A stretch of 16,779 bases of DNA from an uncultured Coriobacteriales bacterium (GTDB lineage: Bacteria; Actinomycetota; Coriobacteriia; Coriobacteriales; UMGS124), in assembly GCA_902464015.1 (NCBI GenBank), contig CABQHM010000069.1, positions 1-16,779 on the forward strand, given 5' to 3'. The notes under the pieces were generated by a model. That model made no database searches and was not told the origin of the DNA. It saw nothing but the letters and a program-made list of their open reading frames with translations. A program made the position numbers and the translations under genes. Position 1 is the first letter of the stretch. Every line of letters starts with the position of its first letter. Of the stretch, positions 1-5,686 are shown piece by piece.

Positions 1-29
1 TCGAGAAGGAGGATTACCTGGCGGCGTAG
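1..29 (+). CDS. possible C-terminal tail of a truncated gene
   Basis: In the frame that starts at base 3 the sequence reads EKEDYLAA followed by a TAG stop at 27-29. This would be the last eight residues of a protein that begins outside the window. The stretch is too short to identify. The sequence right after the stop (about 30-52) carries GTGTC and GACAC in inverted orientation, which resembles an insertion-sequence end, so the tail could belong to a transposase. That link is inference only. The reading frame could also be open by chance. Confidence 0.3.
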
Positions 30-184
30 TGTCCGAAATCTTGACACACTTCACACTTCAGCTCATGCCCCGGAAGTCCGAGGTGGCCGAGCTCGTGGCC
101 TGGGTACTTGCCAGACAGGGAAGATGAGGGCAGGGGCGCGGGCACCCGTCGGACCCGGGCCGGGGTGCATTTGCGGGAGAACTT
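30..184. other. intergenic stretch, no gene seen
   Basis: This stretch lies between the possible gene tail and the 3' end of the leftward LysR gene. It begins with TGTCCGAAATCTTGACAC (31-48), an imperfect inverted repeat of the kind seen at insertion-sequence ends. Further right, GCACCC and GGGTGC could pair around a GC-rich loop (about 149-172), a weak candidate for a terminator of the leftward gene. No convincing coding sequence was found in it. Confidence 0.4.
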
Positions 185-1108
185 CTAGCCCTCCTGCCCA
201 ACGACCTCGTCCCAGCATCGGCAACATGCCACGATGCGGGCGAGCGTGGCGGGGTCGGCGTCTGCCCGCCAGACGGCAGCCTGGGGGATGCGCAGGTCAA
301 CGCCCTCTACGGACTCGATTACCTTCACGTCGCCGCGCCTGCCCAGGTACTGGTCATTCAACTCGCGGCTGCAAACGTGCAGGCGGTCACCGTGGTCCGA
401 GAAAGCCAGGTTGTTGAGGTCGCCCACCGGGTCCAGCTCGAACAAGAGCCCCAAATCATCGCCGAACATGGCGTTTACCAGGGCTTTCCACCGCTCATAG
501 TCGGGTGCGCTGTTTACGACCACCGCCGCGCCGCGCAGGTCGTCGCGGGTTAGGGGGTCCTTGGACGCCAGGGGGTTGCCGGCCGACATCGATATAGACG
601 CTGGGGCCCCGGCAACGGTGCGCGCTGCGAGCCCAAGACGCTCCGCCTCATGGCACAGCGCGGGAAACGGCCGGTAGTCGTAGTTGAGCAGCAGGTCGGC
701 CTCGTCGTTGGCAAACATCGAAAAAAACGGGTCCTGGTAATCGTGAAACACGAACGTAAACGGAAAGTTGACCGACTCTTTGAGGTGGCGTGCAAAGCGC
801 GGAGGCGGCGTCTGCAGCGCAATCCGCAACGGGGCCTCTCTCCCGGCTAGCCCTGTGAGCGCGCGGCACTGGGCGGTGCTGCGGTCAAGAAGATCGAGTG
901 CCTCGGCGGCATTCTCTAGAAACATCGAACCGGCCACGGTGAGGCGCACCTCTCCCTTGCGCTCAAGCAAGGCAAACCCCAGCTCGTCCTCGAGTTGGGC
1001 CACGTGGGCGCTGAGCGTGGACTGCGCGATGAACAGCTCCTTGGCGGCAACGGTGAAGTTGAGATGCCGGGCCAGAACGGCGAACTCGCGCAGGTGTTCA
1101 GTCTTCAC
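185..1108 (-). CDS. LysR-family transcriptional regulator
   Basis: A 307-residue DNA-binding regulator of normal LysR length. The N-terminal winged helix-turn-helix is clear: residues 3-60 read as FAVLARHLNFTVAAKELFIAQ, then STLSAHVAQLEDELGFALLER, the usual LysR recognition-helix and wing pattern. The rest is the effector-binding domain, which is poorly conserved and does not reveal the ligand. The start is a GTG at 1108-1106, preceded on the minus strand by AAGGAGC at good spacing. The gene is divergent from the Tat-exported flavoprotein at 1273. In this family that arrangement usually means the regulator controls the divergent gene and itself from the shared intergenic region, which here contains several inverted repeats. 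Family assignment is secure; target and inducer are inferred from position. Confidence 0.93.
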   Translation of the reverse strand: MKTEHLREFAVLARHLNFTVAAKELFIAQSTLSAHVAQLEDELGFALLERKGEVRLTVAGSMFLENAAEALDLLDRSTAQCRALTGLAGREAPLRIALQTPPPRFARHLKESVNFPFTFVFHDYQDPFFSMFANDEADLLLNYDYRPFPALCHEAERLGLAARTVAGAPASISMSAGNPLASKDPLTRDDLRGAAVVVNSAPDYERWKALVNAMFGDDLGLLFELDPVGDLNNLAFSDHGDRLHVCSRELNDQYLGRRGDVKVIESVEGVDLRIPQAAVWRADADPATLARIVACCRCWDEVVGQEG

Positions 1109-1161
1109 GGACGCTCCTTGGGGCGATTGCTTGACAGATTCGGTGCCTCCAATTATCTATC

Positions 1162-1205
1162 GCCAAATCCGTTTGGCAATCGCAAATCCCGATTTAGCAA
1201 TCGGG
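1162..1205. promoter_or_regulatory. cluster of LysR-type operator candidates
   Basis: Two inverted repeats sit side by side in the divergent intergenic region. GCCAAA-tccg-TTTGGC occupies 1162-1177 and CCCGATT-tagc-AATCGGG occupies 1188-1205. A third, overlapping dyad TTTG-N7-CAAA (1172-1186) fits the T-N11-A style of LysR sites. Related direct repeats (ATCGCCAAATCCG and ATCGCAAATCCCG) run through the same segment. The position, between the divergent LysR gene and its probable target, makes regulator binding likely. The second dyad is followed by TTTTA, so a weak terminator or leader hairpin is the alternative reading. Confidence 0.6.
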
Positions 1206-1230
1206 TTTTAGGCGCGCCATGATAGGGGCC

Positions 1231-1247
1231 GTGCAGGGGAGCTGCAC
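1231..1247 (+). promoter_or_regulatory. small leader hairpin before the flavoprotein gene
   Basis: GTGCAG-gggag-CTGCAC forms a perfect 6-bp stem with a 5-base loop, 14 bases upstream of the AAGGAGG ribosome binding site of the flavoprotein gene. It could stabilise the transcript 5' end or be part of an operator. Nothing in the sequence decides between these. Confidence 0.35.
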
Positions 1248-1272
1248 AAACCACTGATTCAAGGAGGATATC

Positions 1273-2802
1273 GTGGAGAAGCTCAACCGTAGGCAGTTCG
1301 TTGCCGGCACCGTCGTGACGGGCGCGGCCATGGCAGCCGGTGCCGCCGTTGCACTGGCCGACGAAGGTACGCCCGAGGGGCAGTGGGACCTCGAGGCCGA
1401 CGTGGTGATCGTGGGTGCGGGCGGCGGCGGCATGGCCGCCTCGGTGCTGCTCTCAGAAGCCGGCAAGAAGGTCGTGCTCGTAGAGGTGGGTTCCGACCAG
1501 CACGCCGGCAACACGTCGCTGTGCGCCGGCATGATTCAGGGCTGCTGCACCAAGGCCCAGGCAGAAGGCGGCATCGAGGACTCTGCGGACGAGTACCTCA
1601 AGCTGCTCGACGCCTGCGCCGAGGGCTACGGCGACCCCGAGCTGCGCCGCCTGTTCGCCGAGAACTGCGGCCCCACCGTCGACTGGCTGGCCGAGCAGGG
1701 CGTGGCGTTCCCACCTGAGAATATCTCGACGTCTGGCACGGTGTCTGACCTTTATACCGACGTCACCCCGTCGGTGCCCCGCCGTCATGTGGTGGCCAGC
1801 TACAGCGGCGCCGAAATCGTGGACGTCCTCTACGACAAGGCAGTGGCCAACGGTGCCGAGTTCCTCTTCAACACCGAGGCCACCCGCCTGGTATCCGACG
1901 GCGGTCGAGTCGTGGGCATCATGGCCGCGGGCACCGACGGTAACGAGCTGAGCATCGGTGCCCGCGACGCCGTGCTTATGAGCGCGGGCGGTTTCTCGCG
2001 CAACATCGACATGGTGAACACGTTCATGACGCCATCCATGGCCGGCATGGCGAGCGACCGCCCCGTGCTCGCCTCCTACGGCTCGCCCTACCAGAAGGGC
2101 ACCGGCATCCGCATGTGCATGGCACTGGGCGCCGGGCTGGCCACACCGTGGGTGGCTTACAACGCCGCGCCGGGCATCGCCGCCAACCCCGCCGTGAACC
2201 AGGGCGGCTTCATCGGCACGCCGGGCATCTACGTGAGCACTGACGGCAAGCGCCACATCAACGAGGACCGCAACAGCTGCTCCTCCGAGGCCATGATGAC
2301 CAAGATTTGGCAGCAGGACCAGGGCTTTGTCTGGGGCATCTGGGACCAGGTGGGCGTCGACGGGGCCCCGGTGCACTACATCAGCCAGGACTTCTCCAAC
2401 GAGGTGGAGGAAGGCTACATCTTTAAGGCAGAGACACTCGAAGAGCTGGCCGAGGCCATCGGGGTCGACCCAGCAACGCTGGTCCAGACCGTGGCCGACT
2501 ACAACGACGCCATGGCGGCGGGCACCGACGAGCTGGGGCGCACCGGCGGAGCCGCCATCGAGCAGGCCCCCTTCTACGCCGGTCGTGTAGTGGCCGTCTC
2601 GCCCGACACCGCCGGAGGTGTGACGGTGAACACGCGCTTGCAGGTTGTGGACGTCTTTGGAGAGCCGATTCCGGGCCTGTACGCCGTGGGCAACATGGTG
2701 GGCGGCTTCAAGGGTCGCGTCAACGTGGGGTGCGGGCAGGCCATCGGCTGGGGCTACACCTCGGGCCGTCTGGCCGCCGAGGACATCCTGGCCAGCGCGT
2801 AA
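1273..2802 (+). CDS. Tat-exported FAD-dependent fumarate-reductase-like flavoprotein
   Basis: A 509-residue extracytoplasmic flavoprotein of the fumarate reductase/urocanate reductase/3-ketosteroid dehydrogenase FAD family. It starts at GTG 1273 behind a perfect AAGGAGG (1261-1267). The N-terminus carries a twin-arginine signal (NRRQFVAG, R6-R7) followed by a small-residue hydrophobic stretch and an ALA-DE cleavage region. The FAD-binding Rossmann motif VVIVGAGGGG lies at residues 44-53, with the ribose-binding acidic residue E71 after VVLV. The C-terminal FAD-family signature begins at GLYAVGNMVGG (468-478). R333 (INEDR) and R482 are candidate substrate/proton-relay arginines by analogy with soluble fumarate reductases. 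It lacks the N-terminal multihaem domain of flavocytochrome c, so electrons must come from a separate partner not present here. The substrate is unknown; the divergent LysR regulator suggests induction by it. The family call is firm, fumarate itself is not implied. Confidence 0.93.
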   Translation: MEKLNRRQFVAGTVVTGAAMAAGAAVALADEGTPEGQWDLEADVVIVGAGGGGMAASVLLSEAGKKVVLVEVGSDQHAGNTSLCAGMIQGCCTKAQAEGGIEDSADEYLKLLDACAEGYGDPELRRLFAENCGPTVDWLAEQGVAFPPENISTSGTVSDLYTDVTPSVPRRHVVASYSGAEIVDVLYDKAVANGAEFLFNTEATRLVSDGGRVVGIMAAGTDGNELSIGARDAVLMSAGGFSRNIDMVNTFMTPSMAGMASDRPVLASYGSPYQKGTGIRMCMALGAGLATPWVAYNAAPGIAANPAVNQGGFIGTPGIYVSTDGKRHINEDRNSCSSEAMMTKIWQQDQGFVWGIWDQVGVDGAPVHYISQDFSNEVEEGYIFKAETLEELAEAIGVDPATLVQTVADYNDAMAAGTDELGRTGGAAIEQAPFYAGRVVAVSPDTAGGVTVNTRLQVVDVFGEPIPGLYAVGNMVGGFKGRVNVGCGQAIGWGYTSGRLAAEDILASA

Positions 2803-2871
2803 CCATAGGTGCAGTAGGTGCCGCCCGGCGTCTTGGGGCCCGGACGACCTGTTAAAGAAGGGGAGAAACCC

Positions 2872-3567
2872 ATGGAAACCATCGCTCGTCGCAACCTCGT
2901 GAAGACCGCCGCCGTTGCCGGTGCCGCCGTTGTGGCCGGCAGCGTCGCCGCCGCGCCCCTGGCCCATGCTGCCGAGGAGACCGCCTCCGTGGAGGAACTG
3001 GCCCAGAAGCTCCTCGCAATGGAGGAGCGCCTGTGGGACCTCGAGGCCAAGGAGGCCATCCGCTACAAGCTGAGCCTCTACCCGCGCGGCCTTGACCGTC
3101 AGGACACCTTCATCGGCCTGCGCGTCTTTGCCGAGGACGCCTACATCGACTACGGCACCGCCCCCGACGGCAGCTGGGACTGGCAGGGCACCGGCCCCGA
3201 GTGGATCGACTACTGCACCAACACCATCGACAAGGGCATCACAGCCCGCGGCGGCTATTACGCCCACGAGATCTTTAACATCTGCATCGAGGTCAACGGT
3301 GACAAGGCCGGCTCCGAGTACTACGGCTGCGCGCCGGTCATGACCCCGCACGACGACGGCACCTACACCTGGGGCGCCAGCGTGGCTCGCTACAACGACA
3401 AGTGGGAGTGCCGCGAGGGCGACTGGGTGATCGTCGAGCGCATCGTGACCAACGACTTCCAGTGGAAGATCGACGGCGCGCGCCTGGGCGAGCCCTACGG
3501 CTGCGCCTTCGATGAGAGCGACCCCTCCTACAGCGCGCTTGCCTACGGCATGGCCGAGGAGGAGTAG
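2872..3567 (+). CDS. Tat-exported NTF2/SnoaL-like protein
   Basis: A 231-residue exported protein, 69 bases downstream of the flavoprotein and probably cotranscribed with it. I chose ATG 2872 over an upstream GTG at 2818 because AAGAAGGGGAG precedes it and because it puts the twin-arginine signal at the N-terminus (ARRNLVKTAAVAG, cleavage near AHA-AEE at about residue 34). After a short charged helix (about 38-60, LAQKLLAMEERLWDLEAKEAI), the body resembles a SnoaL_4/NTF2-like alpha+beta cone: an IRYKLSLYPRGLDRQD helix, an aromatic-rich central part (GTAPDGSWDWQGTGPEWIDY), then alternating strands with GDWVIVERIVTNDF. Related folds serve as isomerases, dehydratases or binding subunits, often on hydrophobic substrates. 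Shared Tat export suggests it acts with the reductase, as a substrate-binding or follow-up enzyme. The exact function is not determined. Confidence 0.82.
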   Translation: METIARRNLVKTAAVAGAAVVAGSVAAAPLAHAAEETASVEELAQKLLAMEERLWDLEAKEAIRYKLSLYPRGLDRQDTFIGLRVFAEDAYIDYGTAPDGSWDWQGTGPEWIDYCTNTIDKGITARGGYYAHEIFNICIEVNGDKAGSEYYGCAPVMTPHDDGTYTWGASVARYNDKWECREGDWVIVERIVTNDFQWKIDGARLGEPYGCAFDESDPSYSALAYGMAEEE

Positions 3568-3593
3568 GCAAAAGCTCGGATAAATCCGTGAGA

Positions 3594-3649
3594 CGGCGCC
3601 CGGGGCCACTCTTCCCTTACGGGGATGCGGCTCCGGGCGTCGGTTTGTT
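3594..3649 (+). terminator. rho-independent terminator after the NTF2-like gene
   Basis: CGGCGCCCGGGG (3594-3605) can pair with CTCCGGGCGTCG (3631-3642), a 12-bp stem with two G-U pairs, followed by GTTTGTT. It lies 27 bases after the stop codon of the NTF2-like gene and would end the flavoprotein operon. The U-tract is imperfect. Its right arm also takes part in a second inverted repeat just downstream. Confidence 0.6.
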
Positions 3650-3701
3650 GGGGGTGATGCCGGCACGGCCCCTTTATGGCATCCCACAAAACCGCCGACG
3701 C
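3637..3701. repeat. long imperfect inverted repeat overlapping the terminator
   Basis: GCGTCGG (3637-3643), TTTGT (3644-3648) and GATGCC (3656-3661) pair in order with GGCATC (3678-3683), ACAAA (3686-3690) and CCGACGC (3695-3701), giving an interrupted 18-bp stem. It shares six bases (3637-3642) with the right arm of the terminator hairpin, so the two structures cannot form at once. It could be the backup half of a bidirectional terminator, an alternative RNA fold, or part of a small palindromic repeat element. Confidence 0.5.
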
Positions 3702-4124
3702 TGCGTTGCGTTGTGCTCGGAGCCAGGCGGGGCACCCCTGATTTCGGCGGGCGGCCTTTCGAACTGTGCTGCCGTTCAGACGCCCGGCTCGCGCCGGTTT
3801 TTACCAGCCGAGGCGACCGGGGCGGTACACGAACCCCCGTTTTGCTGCCGCATTGCTCCTCCGAGAGGGATGCGTATCCGCATTTGATATCAGTCAAACG
3901 AACCCCCGGCACCGTGGCATGCGACGACAACGACAAGCCATGTTGGTCGCCGGCATTGACGATTGCGGGCGTTCGCGGCATATGCGACGGTAGCGACGAA
4001 AAATCAAGAAAATCAGGGGTTCTCCGGCTCAAAGCTAACCTTCGGGAAGACGACCGTCCTGACAAGTTTGGTTTCTTGCCACACGGGCCGCCCGGCGTCC
4101 TGATTTCCACGCAAACATGGACAT
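3702..4124. other. non-coding stretch with short internal repeats
   Basis: No gene is supported here on either strand: open frames lack ribosome binding sites and continue antisense to real genes. Visible structure includes ACGAACCCCCG repeated at about 3829-3839 and 3898-3908, a small hairpin ATGCG-tatc-CGCAT near 3870-3883, and TTTGA-tatcag-TCAAA near 3883-3898. The first repeat superficially resembles an antisense tRNA T-arm, but no cloverleaf could be built. The stretch may be a decayed mobile element or a dispersed intergenic repeat. Confidence 0.45.
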
Positions 4125-4125
4125 G

Positions 4126-4147
4126 GAGCCTTCGTTAGTATTTGTGG
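4126..4147. repeat. candidate ISL3-type terminal inverted repeat
   Basis: GAGCCTTCGTTAGTATTTGTGG lies about ten bases beyond the stop codon of the transposase remnant (4159-4157, minus strand). Its form, starting with a GGCTC-like core and ending in TTTGTGG, is reminiscent of ISL3-family ends. No matching copy was found at the other side of the remnant, which fits an element that has lost its other end. This is an inference from family habit. Confidence 0.35.
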
Positions 4148-4156
4148 ATAGGGGCC

Positions 4157-4574
4157 TCATGCCGCCTGCCGCCCCGGCAGGGCCGGCTTGATGTCGGAAC
4201 ACCTGAGCATGAGCAGGGATATGAGGTTGTCCACGTTGCGGAACCCGTAGCCCATCCTGACCGCCACCTTGACCTTGTCGTTGGGGGCGACTCCACGCGG
4301 CCGTTGCCGATCCCCAGGCCCACCGCCGCCAGGACGTCGTCGCGCCTGCGCCTGACCTTCTTCTCCACCTTGACGACCTCGGGTATCCTGCAGTGCGCGG
4401 CGTCGTGCAGCCACGCGTCGAGCAGCGGGCCGCGGCCCCCTCCGGGCCGGCCCTGAACACCGCGCGCAGGTCCTCCTTGAGCTCCCAGGCCCTGAAGAGG
4501 CGGGAACCGGCCCTCCGCTTGAGCCGCTCCAGCCTCTCCCTCTGGGGGCCCGTGAGGTCCTCGGGGTTCTTGTG
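4157..4574 (-). pseudogene. ISL3-family transposase, C-terminal remnant with two frameshifts
   Basis: Read leftward, three frames in turn encode the end of an ISL3-type DDE transposase. The first frame, 4574 to about 4437, gives HKNPEDLTGPQRERLERL and continues through ELKEDLRAVFRAGPEG. The next frame, about 4432 to 4297, gives LLDAWLHDAAHCRIPEVVKV, then EKKVRRRRDDVLAAVGLGIG and NGRVE. The last frame, about 4291 to 4157, gives NDKVKVAVRMGYGFRNVDN, then LISLLMLRCSDIKP. The last block is the family's typical conserved C-terminus. The gene is broken by frameshifts near 4432-4437 and 4290-4297, and its N-terminal half is missing. It sits between the flavoprotein operon and the amidohydrolase and marks an old insertion. 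Sequencing error cannot be excluded for the shifts, but the truncation makes the copy dead anyway. Confidence 0.82.
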
Positions 4575-4685
4575 TTGATGTTCACTGAGAAGTGGTCCTT
4601 TTGCTCAGTTCGACTTGACAAAACACACCCGGCCCGTGGCAGCCGGACTCGGTCGCCTCGGGGCGCCACGTACCGCCTTTGTCGC
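4575..4685. other. short gap between transposase remnant and amidohydrolase
   Basis: No gene or clear terminator is visible. The transposase homology stops abruptly at about 4574, so a deletion junction probably lies here. It also contains the 3' flank of the leftward amidohydrolase gene. Confidence 0.35.
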
Positions 4686-5483
4686 CTACCTGATTGTCGT
4701 TCCCAGGAACGTCTCAGCGTTATGCCAGGTTAAAAGCTCAAATTCACGCTGAGAGAGGCCAAGTTCGCTTACTTGGCGGATTTCGTCCTCGGGGTTCCAC
4801 ATGGGGAAGTCCGAGCCAAAGAGGACGCGCTCGACGCCGTAGAGGTTGATGAGCTCGCGGAAGTGGCGCTTGCCCACGAAGGCGATGGAGGAGCTCGTGT
4901 CCACGAAGCAGCGCTCGCTGCGCAGGAAATCCGCCCCGATGTCGTAGATGCTCCAGCCGCCGAAGTGCGCGGCGTCTACGACGAGCTCGGGGAATGCGTG
5001 GAGCACATGCGCGATGCGGCGGGGATGGCTGTAGTCATAGCGGTAGTCGCCTGAGTGAATCACCACGGGCAGGTGTTTGGCCTGGGCAATCTCGTAAATC
5101 GTCATGAGGCGCGGGTCGTCGGCGTTCACGGCCTGCGTGTCGGGGTGCAGCTTGATGCCGCGCAGGCCCAGGCCCATGGCGCGCTCGATCTCGGCCTCGG
5201 GGTCCTCGAAGTCCTGGTGCATGGCCATGAAGCCGAAGAGGTTGGGGTGCGTCGCGCACTCCTCGGCGATGAAGTCGTTGATGCTGGCGACGTTTGAGGG
5301 TTTGATGGCGACGCTGTATACGATGCGGTGCGTGATGGGGGAGTCCTCATGGGAAAGAAGGCTCTCGACTGTGCCTTCCACTCCCTCTACTGCGCCAAGG
5401 CTGTAGAACCCGCGCACACTCTCAACGGCCCTTTGGGCTATCTTGCTCGGGTAGGTGTGGACGTGAGCGTCGACTATGGGCAT
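4686..5483 (-). CDS. amidohydrolase family 2 (ACMSD-like TIM-barrel) metal-dependent hydrolase
   Basis: A 265-residue cytoplasmic enzyme of the amidohydrolase_2 group, whose members hydrolyse or decarboxylate ring-derived acids and lactones. The metal site is complete: H7-V-H9 in VDAHVH on strand 1, K111-L-H113, H143 in VVIHSGD, H173 in DAAHFGG, and the strand-8 aspartate D225 in LFGSDFPMW. I chose ATG 5483 over an in-frame upstream start at 5519 because AAAGGGGGC precedes it at seven bases and it begins directly with the MPIVDAHVH motif. It is divergent from the LeuA-like/fusion operon, with a 200-bp shared promoter region, so common regulation and a common substrate are plausible. The fold and metal chemistry are secure; the substrate is unknown. 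Confidence 0.9.
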   Translation of the reverse strand: MPIVDAHVHTYPSKIAQRAVESVRGFYSLGAVEGVEGTVESLLSHEDSPITHRIVYSVAIKPSNVASINDFIAEECATHPNLFGFMAMHQDFEDPEAEIERAMGLGLRGIKLHPDTQAVNADDPRLMTIYEIAQAKHLPVVIHSGDYRYDYSHPRRIAHVLHAFPELVVDAAHFGGWSIYDIGADFLRSERCFVDTSSSIAFVGKRHFRELINLYGVERVLFGSDFPMWNPEDEIRQVSELGLSQREFELLTWHNAETFLGTTIR

Positions 5484-5508
5484 TATTGCCCCCTTTAATT
5501 CATGCAAG

Positions 5509-5537
5509 TGTATAAACACTCGGTTAACTTACATCAA
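5509..5537 (-). promoter_or_regulatory. sigma70-like promoter of the amidohydrolase gene
   Basis: On the minus strand, TTGATG (5537-5532) and TATACA (5514-5509) are separated by exactly 17 bases. Transcription would start near 5502, leaving a short leader with the ribosome binding site before ATG 5483. Confidence 0.6.
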
Positions 5538-5572
5538 AAAACACACTTTGTGCAGTTTAGCAACGCACGAGA

Positions 5573-5581
5573 TGCGATAAT
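5573..5581 (+). promoter_or_regulatory. possible extended -10 promoter of the LeuA-like operon
   Basis: TGCGATAAT is an extended -10 element (TG-n-GATAAT) oriented toward the LeuA-like gene, about 105 bases upstream of its start. No good -35 hexamer lies at the usual distance. Transcripts from here would include the hairpin at 5618-5650. Confidence 0.35.
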
Positions 5582-5617
5582 GCAGCTTTTAACTATGGTA
5601 GACATTTGACTGCCCAC

Positions 5618-5650
5618 GAGTATCTGCAGCTGAGTTAGCCGCAGATACTC
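5618..5650 (+). promoter_or_regulatory. perfect inverted repeat in the leader of the LeuA-like operon
   Basis: GAGTATCTGC (5618-5627) and GCAGATACTC (5641-5650) are perfect inverted copies around a 13-base spacer in which GCT and AGC can pair further. The dyad ends 36 bases before the chosen start codon. It is followed by TTCAAAAAAG, not a U-tract, so it is unlikely to be a plain terminator. An operator for a dimeric regulator or an RNA control hairpin are both possible. Confidence 0.65.
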
Positions 5651-5686
5651 TTCAAAAAAGACGTTCGTATGAGTCAGGAGTCGCAC

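Noticed and set aside
2818..2871. Upstream GTG start for the NTF2-like protein
   Set aside because: No ribosome binding site at suitable spacing, and it would bury the twin-arginine signal 18 residues inside the protein.
3820..3910. Possible antisense tRNA suggested by the GAACCCCCG motif
   Set aside because: The motif resembles a T-arm complement, but no acceptor, D and anticodon stems could be assembled in either of its two copies.
1453..4110. Very long minus-strand open frame (885 codons) antisense to the flavoprotein and NTF2-like genes
   Set aside because: It mirrors the codon pattern of two clear genes in GC-rich DNA, has Ala/Val/Gly/His-rich shadow composition and no recognisable domain.
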